Below, in pieces: positions 58,001 through 64,000 of a stretch of DNA of 64,000 nt. The notes below the pieces were generated by a model that saw only the letters and a list, made by a program, of their open reading frames with translations, made no database searches and was not told the origin of the DNA. This stretch comes from Aurantiochytrium sp. KH105 (taxonomy: Eukaryota > Sar > Bigyra > Thraustochytrida > Thraustochytriidae), in the NCBI GenBank assembly GCA_003116975.1, contig BGKB01000031.1:186001-250000 (forward strand). The letters are read 5' to 3'. Numbering within the stretch: position 1 is the first letter of the stretch; every line of letters starts with the position of its first letter. Both the position numbers and the translations under genes were made by a program.

Positions 58001-58269
58001 TCCTCGAAAACGAGCACTATTGTAGTGTTTCCGATGATCTCGCTCACGGTGACGCCTGTGTCTGGGACACTCCAACCCGTGAGGGTACTTGCGCCGGCGA
58101 CAAAGGTAATGCTGATCTGGTCTCCAACACGGAAGCCGCTTTCTGCAGCGCGATTGAGGTTGTCCACGAGATACCGCGTGGACACGTTGTCAGCGAGAAT
58201 ACACGTGGCGCACGTCAAGGCTGCCACAAGCGCCGTCGTCAAGCGCACCGTCGTCAAGCGCACCGTCAT
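55003..58269 (-). CDS. CatSper auxiliary-subunit homologue (beta/delta/epsilon family)
   Basis: I start at the ATG at 58269, which gives 1088 residues and a signal peptide (LTTALVAALTCATCILAD). The frame stays open upstream through a pentanucleotide repeat, which I regard as leader. The ectodomain has beta-propeller-like repeats (LLLWTDTSLYISPSGGFSWH, VATSMLGKFIVRTRAGRLFA). The membrane-proximal part carries the family signature: VHIGCPRGRHLRY, DTYGCPTFVPYTYAFKPGLE, VDADFVVFEMSSREDYTYGF, MGCLRRPETWDD and WGSHNYQTCYV, then VVDPDYSFCTLQARFSVEAY. One transmembrane helix follows (FTTFIIIFTVVMCSMLMLVC), with a short basic tail. This matches the C-terminal domain of CatSper beta/epsilon in sperm, where these single-pass proteins form the extracellular canopy of a flagellar calcium channel. 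Which subunit it equals I cannot tell. Confidence 0.8.
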   Translation of the reverse strand: MTVRLTTVRLTTALVAALTCATCILADNVSTRYLVDNLNRAAESGFRVGDQISITFVAGASTLTGWSVPDTGVTVSEIIGNTTIVLVFEEQGIFPISAQAQDDLGNAVDQDTIFLDIASNNINCHVWRSCFTFPNSTDCITSWTAMSSSTNTNLLLRVWLGFAADLMRRPHETFSMTERETILTEEMYLLGEQPRASLAQGRFRSLTDPLFAFNSADDNGTALGDFDMQDKHWTFTLSTRLLGQSRVDFAGDTAQILLEGQSVSSMGCAAEARHIWLDLPKFMLESATEDQEDLTEAPILAEDFCAPTYVMRSVAKQGSAWVVQGLMASAGGQAPLVSLVEAAPDTPGETIIDAAPTRLGLVFLQESGLTRLDAALQTDATSLGAGTALAVDIDGLVLTRLAAPMACDWLLDHDEETRNDVLVAWDDVSASVSSIFFFRFAANSSHVQRQDVALDGEYTVLQVLPLVSSASSVALVHDGGTYALLSVNEIANTVSRLPALPADIDDTAQVASPVSPDGQLLLWTDTSLYISPSGGFSWHKINFATYDLLQADFVPVQDLLSNNGDTIEQVATSMLGKFIVRTRAGRLFAGTFGLAKAVELYSPFADAVNTAASLHFRPDGSLLGIEGGAGASAHVYEVEQLYRITSNGANISTIDAAALDTAASLKCPFLEWSQVDPSADSFYADMNDEIVVSTSLTHDASVEGLHVSFQNSDRTLLDIRPGVESVSTSANGELIHRKRKVHLSVPPNISSRTGIGSQEQASGKAVVRATPTRLASSCDTPTKIVQVHIGCPRGRHLRYSPPKAYTEPSTSVVSSDCEAEASAGSTDEEVAAIRKACTCRQYEDHYNTLPREIVNEDRLLNQAAYSNRAVNWTEDDVTFKFDYDTYGCPTFVPYTYAFKPGLEIWDGDVKVKDVDADFVVFEMSSREDYTYGFTAAEMGCLRRPETWDDKLANDANITDAWGSHNYQTCYVTDTESTSTIDEWGTLVYEVLNSTSENYITFKATTLKDAPYEFVAVVVDPDYSFCTLQARFSVEAYGIPIDGFTTFIIIFTVVMCSMLMLVCTYFYHRHDILYAAQNKDNDSESKKKL

Positions 58270-58440
58270 ATTGCTCGCCTCCAATGGATGTTTCGAACGA
58301 AGCGAGAGGCAAAGTCTGGCTGTCTGGCCCGGGCTAGAAAGAAAAGAAGAGGCCCTGCCTGCGCGCCCACCTTGCCTTGCGTTGCCTTGCCTTGGCCTAT
58401 CTCTCTTTGCGTCTGCCGCTGCGCGGCAGCCTTGCGCCCG

Positions 58441-58489
58441 CAACGCAACGCAACGCAACGCAACGCGACGCGACGCGACGCGACGCGAC
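58441..58489. repeat. Pentanucleotide tract (CAACG)n(CGACG)n
   Basis: About ten 5-bp units in two blocks, 170 bp upstream of the CatSper-like start; possibly transcribed leader. Confidence 0.92.
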
Positions 58490-60460
58490 ACCGTAGAACT
58501 ATGAAATATTGGGACGCGCGCTGTCTCTGACCGTTGAGCCATAAAAAGAGAGACGGAGCTGTATCGTGCACGATACTGGCGATGGCACGCAGAGCATGCA
58601 AACGAGAGCAGATAGGACGAATGGTACTTGGCAAAAGATGCAAGGAAGAAAAGATGGTTGGAGTGATGATCGGCAACAGTGGCAAATGCAGGAAAGGATT
58701 GGCGACTGGCAGCCAGGCGATGCAAGAAAGAATAGCCGGGTGAAACACGAATGGCGGTTGGCAACAGACCCCAAAAAACTTCGTATTCTCTATTCGTTGG
58801 ATCAACGGCAAACGAATGCAGAAAAGGGTGAGCTAATTTTTACAATAACAGACGAAGTACTGGCGGCCAGGTATCTCGTTCGTACTTTTGAGCAACGAGA
58901 TCATCCTTTGAATGATCTTCAAGAAGACTCCGAGAGATTCAAGACCTTTTGGAACAACATGTGCTCGACCACGAAAGACATTGCTCAGGTCGCAGAACTT
59001 TCTCTCCTTTGCTTATTCGGCTGAACAAGATGACCTTCATTTGCTTCTGGGTCTGTCGATTGTTTGTGTCTGGCCCTCCCTTCTGCAAAAATTAAAAAAA
59101 TGAAATGGTGGGAGATCAAAGTTCGATCAAGCTGTAGCCGCTTTCTTGCCAATCTCTCGTGGTCGCAGAACTTTAAAGAAGATTGCAATCGTAGCAGAAG
59201 GTTTTCAAGCCCGCGCAAATTGCCGTTGCTGCTTTCTTCCGCCACGCGGATCCCCATGCATATTTTTGAAATCAAAAAGGGGGCCTATGGGCAACTTCAA
59301 GCCAGCAAAACCGCCTTTCTCTCACAAGGTTTAAAGAATATACATCAAGCACTGCGTTGAGTCTTGTGGAGCGCGCATCCGACTGTTTGCTGGCCGCGGC
59401 CATCTCAGAAGTGCCGCGTGCATTGCAAACCTTTCGCGGATCAATGTCGCCCCTCGTCGGACATACTTTGCCGCTTCGGAATTCAGGCCTCATTCCGACA
59501 CGTCGCTCTGGCGGAGACAAAAGTCCTCCTCTTTCTTTCAGTGGAACCGACCTCTCACACACCAAGAAACCACGCAAGCAAGCACGCGAGGCGTCTTTTC
59601 TATTCCCGGGAGTACTCCTATCAGCAAGCAAGGAACGCAAGGAAGGTAGACTGCAGGAACTTCATCCATCCATGCAGCATGCTCATCCCGGCACCGTTTG
59701 CAAGGGTGGCGTTGAAGTAAAACAAAGATCGACCAACCAAGAAAAAGTCAAGTGAGGAGCCAAGGTTTCCCGGCCGGGCCGCGCGCACACCAAGATGGCT
59801 GGGGGAGATGCACTACTCGGCCACCAGCGCGCAGGCGGACGAGTGCTGGTTCAAGGACGCTCGCTGCCTGCCTGCCTGCCTCCCTGCCTGCATGTCGGCG
59901 TCGACATCCCTCGACGCCTGGCGAGGCGAGGGACTCGAAGGTTTCTCCATCCGCCATGGCCGCTGTCGCATTTCCCTCGCGTGCGCGCGTGCCTCTCTGC
60001 ATTTCTTTTCTCCTTTTTTCCTTCATGGCGTGTCGGGTCCATTCGCAGTTCGCAGCGGGGCCGAAACCTGGACCCGATTTCCTTCAAATTCCATTTCGAC
60101 ATTGCCAACAAGGCCCCGGAGGGCCTCGGCCGCGACGGCAAAAGAGCTCGCGCCAGGCCCCGTCCGCGCGCGCGCGGTCGCTCGTCCCGGACGCCCCGCC
60201 CAGTGGCCGCCCGGCGCCGCGAGGACTATATATTTGTCGCTACTGGCTTTGGCCGAGAAGCCGCGCTGGATGCCGGTCGTGCATGCGTGCAAGGCAAGTG
60301 CCACTGGCGAGCGAGCTCAGGTGACCGGCGAGCGAGGCCGCTCGCGTCGAGGACCTTTGCGAGGACGCGGCCAGCCGCGCGGAGGTCTTTCCGCGCGGCG
60401 CGCACTGCGAGCGCATCCCGTCGTCGCGCTCAAAGTGAGGCCTCGTACGAGCTCGCACAA

Positions 60461-60500
60461 TTTCCTTTCCTTTCCTTTCCTTTTCCTTTTCCTTCCCTTT
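60461..60500. repeat. (TTTCC)n pentanucleotide tract
   Basis: About eight units, some with an extra T. Confidence 0.88.
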
Positions 60501-61136
60501 CACTTCACGAACAACGGTCGCATCGCTCGTCCGCGCTCGGCCAATCGCCGCGCCCTCGCCGCCAGGCCAGGCCGAGCCAAGCCCAGCCCAGCCCAGCCAA
60601 GCCAGGCGTGCGCTCGCAGCTGCAGCAGAGATGACGGCTTCTTGATCGACCAGAGGGCGCAAGTGGACTCCTGGAGCGTATCTGGGAGCGGAAGGATACC
60701 GTTGTTGGTCAAGACCGGCCCCGTCGCGGACGCGGTGCGGTAAAGCGCGGAAGGGGGTGCAGAAATCGCGCGCTTGGCGAGCGCAAAAGAGCCTCAAAAC
60801 ATGCGCACAAAGAAATTGCAAAATCGCGACGCGCGGTGCGAGGTCACGCGCGCAGAGGAGCAAAGCAGCCTCGCCCGGCGGACCCCCCCACCTGCTGCAT
60901 GGCGACCTCTTCTTCTTGGACGTTGTCCAGCCAGCGCTCCGTCGCCGCCGCTGTCGTCGTCGTCATCCTCGTCGCCTTCATCGCAAGGCGGCCGTGGCGA
61001 GGCGTTTTCGCGGTCTGCCTGCGCGCCGTCCTCAGCCCGCCCGCCCACCGAAAACGTTCGGAGCTCGCCGCCGGCCACGCTCCCCGAGCTCAGCAAGCTG
61101 CCTGCATGCGTCCCTCGCCGCCGAGTTGTGCCGCCT

Positions 61137-61209
61137 CGAGTTGAGTTGAGTTGAGTTGAGTTGAGTTGAGTTGAGTTGAGTTGAGTTACGCTGAGTTGAG
61201 TTGAGTTGA
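61137..61209. repeat. (GAGTT)n pentanucleotide tract
   Basis: About 14 units, with one variant block (ACGCT) near the 3' end. It reads as TQLNS repeats in a minus frame, which is not evidence for a gene. Confidence 0.94.
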
Positions 61210-61605
61210 CTTGTCGCGCTTGCCATTGGCGTCCCTGCGCTCCCGGTTGCGTGCTTGCTTGTTTGCCGGGACCGCTTGCTTTCGAATTCCGGATCAGAGA
61301 GTGTGCACCCGAGACTTTCTTTCTTTCTTTCCTTTTATTTTTCGTTTCTCGGTCATGCCGGTTGAAGTCGCATCCACCCACCTGCGTCCCTTCGTTTCTG
61401 CCGTCCGTCCGTCCGTCCGCACGCACGCACCAGCACCGCGCTCCTGCTGCTGCCATGGCTGCTGGCCGTGCCCGCCCCTCTTGGCGCTGCTCTCACACGA
61501 GCACGCGCCTGCACGGCGCTGCACAGCGCCTGCGCCGGCGTCTGCGCGGGGCCGCTTCCGCGCCGGCGCAGCTCGCAGTCGCGGTCGCATGCTTTCACAT
61601 CCATG

Positions 61606-61610
61606 TCAAT

Positions 61611-61641
<31 letters not shown>

Positions 61642-61665
61642 ATCAAATAAATCAATCAATCGATC
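61606..61665. repeat. (AATC)n tetranucleotide tract
   Basis: Interrupted AATC units. Confidence 0.88.
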
Positions 61666-61794
61666 AAGCAATCAACCAGCAAACCAATGGCAAATCGATT
61701 GGTGCCGGCCAGCTGGCTGTTCGCAGGTGGTCTCTTGTGCATCGGGTCCGCGAATCGGGGGTTTGGTGGGAATACCTTTGTAACAAAAAGAAAC

Positions 61795-61825
61795 GGAAAA
61801 AAGAAAAGAAAAGAAAAGAAAAGAA
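61795..61825. repeat. (AAAAG)n pentanucleotide tract
   Basis: About six units. Confidence 0.88.
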
Positions 61826-64000
61826 CTTCAAAGAAAAAGTCCTTTCTTCCGCTTCTTTCATTTTCCTTCCCTCTCTCTTTCAGGTCCTTCGTTTTAGCAG
61901 CAGCAAAAGGGACTCGAGGCCGCGAACCCGTGGGAGGCCGTGCGCAAGTAAGGTTTGCTTTGTTAAAGTTTTGTTGATCTTCCTTTTAGGGCCTGTGCAA
62001 GTTAGGCTGCGCAAGTGAAAACCGGGTCGGCGCCGATTCAGTGACGGCGGCCGGGTCAGGATTCCCGGGACGCGCGCTCTCGGATTCTGGCGTGGCCTTA
62101 TTCAGCCACCATGGCCTTTAAGCTTATGCGAACGAGGCGTCTCGCCGGCCTCTGCGAAGCTAATGCTTGCGCGTCGTGCGCACGCCTCTCGCTGTCGTGA
62201 CGTGAAGGCGACGCAGGTGCGGGAAGAAGTTGGTCGCGTGTTGGGCGCGAAGGCCGAAAGTGGGAACGGACGATCGCCCAGGAGCTTACCAAAGCGACGC
62301 TTGCGTTTGCGCAGCTCGCCGCGCCGCTGCTGCTGCAGCTGCTGCCGCGCGACTGTGCGCGACAGACAACTCGTCAAGCGATTGGCACGAGTCGTCTATG
62401 GTGATAAGGCGAGTCCTTGCATTGCGCTCTTAGCCTCTGCAGCTGCATGATGGGTCGGGCAATAAACGGCGAGGTACTGCGCGGTACTGTGCTGTACTTC
62501 ATTGAACGAGCAGCCACCATGGCCAGCACCGCACGGCACTGCATCCATGACAAGAAAAGAAAAGACAAGACAACAAACAAACAAACAAAATGCAGCAACT
62601 GCATTGCTCGCGAGGCGGGTCTGAAAGAAACGAAACAAAACACTGGTTGGCTTGCGCTGCACGTCCGCCGAGTCACTAAAAACCCTCTTGAGCCGTTCTT
62701 TCAACGCTTTCGCCCTCTTGAGTGGCCGTTCTTTCACGTTGCAAGAGTTCCCGGGTCCTCGCCAAATTGATGCTTTCGGACCCACGCAATTTTGGCCGCA
62801 GCGCGCCTTGAGATTCTGGTCCCGCGCGGACCAAATTTTCCGTCGCGTCTCTCATTAGCAATCAACAATGCGTTTCTTCGCCGTTGGCGTATTTCATAAA
62901 GAAGGGGAATCTATTTCCCGGCGGCTTCATGCCAGTGGCGGCTGTGGCCAGCTGCGCTTGGCTCCGTTTCCTGGGTGAGCGCGAGTTGTCCTCGGACTGT
63001 ACGCCAAGCCGCGCGATGTCATCTTGAACGCGGAGACTTCTCCTCACTCATAAGCCAGACCAGGCAAGGCCAGGCCGGTCCGAGCCCGCCAATTTGCGCT
63101 CTTCAATGTCGATCGCGACGTCCGGCCCAAGTCCATCCCTGACCGTCCCGGCGCCTGGCTCGAGACGCACAGGTCGACCGCGAGCGCTCTTATTACTATC
63201 GCAGCAACCGCCCCGGCTCCGGCGCGAAGAAAAGTGATTCTGACAGGGCCGGGTGCTGGCTGGCTGGCTGGCTGGCTGGCTATCCGTTTGGGACGGACTT
63301 GGACTTCATTTTCATTCATTCATCCCATCCCGCCCTTGCGAATCTGATCAGGGCGAATCTCGGCCTTCCTTGCCTGCCTATACCTGTCAAGAATTCCTGG
63401 CTTCAGCCTTCAGCCTGCACGGCCTGCCTGCTTAGCGGTGCGTCATCGCGTGGTGGCGCGGCCTTCACCCCCCCGGGGACCTGCGCCCATGGCCGCCTAT
63501 TCTCGCAGACTCTCGGTTTGCGACGCTGTGGCCAAGCCGTGCACGTGTGCGCACGTGCGGCTGTGCCAAAAAAAAAAAAACTCCCCTGTTTATAACATCG
63601 TACCAGCTGCGAGAGCTCGTTGTTGTTGTTGTTCTTGTCGTTGATGTTGTTGCAGAAACGCAAAACTTGCCTTGCTTTTTTGCCTTGTGTTCAAGTTGTG
63701 TTGGAGAGGGTGAAAGTGAGCTCCCGCGAGAAGGCGCGAGAAGTCGCGGGTCCTGCGCGTCATCACAGCCTGCGCCTGCTCTGTTACCGCGAGAGCCCAG
63801 GAGACCCACCCGTCCATCCGTCCGTTCGTCCACTTCTGTTCACTACCGTCCATCATCATCCCCACCTCCGTCCACGCCGAGGACGGACCACTGGTGGCCG
63901 GAGGCCTCCGGGCGCGCGCACTGCCGCAAGCCACGGTGCGTCAGAAACAGCGATCGTGCGCTCGCGAATTTCTCGACATCCTTGGTCCATCCAACCGAGG

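Larger units (their letters stand above)
58270..64000. other. Gene-poor, microsatellite-rich region to the window end
   Basis: 5.7 kb without a convincing gene. Short frames with good start contexts (62111, 62519, 60899) are listed under rejected items. Repeats: CAACG/CGACG (58441-58489), TTTCC (60461-60500), GCCCA/GCCAA near 60562-60608, GAGTT (61137-61209), AATC (61606-61665), AAAAG (61795-61825), GGCT (about 63257-63282), poly-A (about 63567-63580) and GTT (about 63620-63655). Confidence 0.55.

Noticed and set aside
55003-58764. Longer version of the CatSper-like protein starting upstream of 58269
   Set aside because: The extension translates a pentanucleotide tract (RRVASRRVALRCVALR), hides the signal peptide and lacks protein-like content.
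58566-59024. 152-codon plus frame upstream of the CatSper-like gene
   Set aside because: No start context, no domain; polar repeats such as WQKMQGRKDGW look like simple-sequence drift.
60899-61144. Small frame with a hydrophobic helix (AVVVVILVAFIARR)
   Set aside because: The helix comes from a GTC repeat; the rest is low complexity and ends at a microsatellite.
61137-61209. Telomere-like or CRISPR-like regular repeat
   Set aside because: The unit is a plain GAGTT pentamer without spacers, and it is interior to the sequence.
62111-62770. Two short frames with excellent start context (62111 and 62519)
   Set aside because: 29 and 83 codons, no domain, Lys/Thr-rich from AAAGA repeats. Kept out for lack of support.
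1-64000. tRNA, rRNA, snRNA, CRISPR, insertion sequence, LTR or LINE elements
   Set aside because: Looked for T-loop and A-box strings, conserved rRNA or U6 strings, spaced direct repeats, reverse-transcriptase and transposase motifs; none found by eye. Diverged copies could be missed.

Overview
The window is nuclear DNA of a unicellular eukaryote, most likely a thraustochytrid (Labyrinthulomycetes, stramenopiles; Aurantiochytrium/Hondaea-like). The reasons are high GC, long and nearly intron-free genes, short GT-AG introns (three inferred here: 162, 91 and 98 bp), simple-sequence tracts between genes, EGF-plus-beta-domain proteins of stramenopile type, and genes for a motile flagellum beside opisthokont-like signalling genes. 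No bacterial operon logic, CRISPR array, rRNA, tRNA or recognisable transposon was seen.

Layout. 0-7.5 kb: the 3' part of an Ala/Glu coiled-coil gene, a secreted EGF-repeat protein, an unknown 563-residue protein and, convergent with it, a CDK20/CCRK-type ciliary kinase. 7.5-14.8 kb: a repeat-rich promoter block, mitochondrial FAD glycerol-3-phosphate dehydrogenase with an EF-hand, a two-exon RBM5/10-like splicing factor, then a repeat-rich spacer. 14.8-22 kb: a Frizzled-like receptor, cystinosin, LZTFL1/BBS17 and a membrane plus coiled-coil protein. 22-31.5 kb: biotin-protein ligase (its 5' end is duplicated around a single N, almost certainly an assembly join), a LENG8/Thp3-type SAC3 protein, eIF2B-alpha, a SMYD5-like SET protein with a histidine-rich insert, and an 85-residue protein. 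31.5-35.1 kb is a gene-poor block.

35-47 kb: an F-box/JmjC/APH-kinase fusion (two exons), an EF-hand/coiled-coil/B-box protein (two exons), a SlyD-FKBP12 tandem isomerase with an organelle presequence, and an ankyrin/WW protein. 47-58.3 kb: a small unknown gene divergent from a TIR-like/NACHT/14-blade WD40 protein (NLR-like), then a SAMHD1-type HD dNTPase and, convergent with it, a CatSper auxiliary-subunit homologue. 58.3-64 kb: no convincing gene, many microsatellites.

Themes. CDK20, LZTFL1, the CatSper-like subunit and possibly the EGF protein point to the zoospore flagellum (length control, BBS-dependent trafficking, calcium entry, hairs). The NLR-like protein is the best candidate for a little-described system. 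Noncoding DNA carries many different pentanucleotide microsatellites and a recurring palindrome (TAGGCCTA and close variants) upstream of genes. All calls come from reading the sequence; no database search was run.
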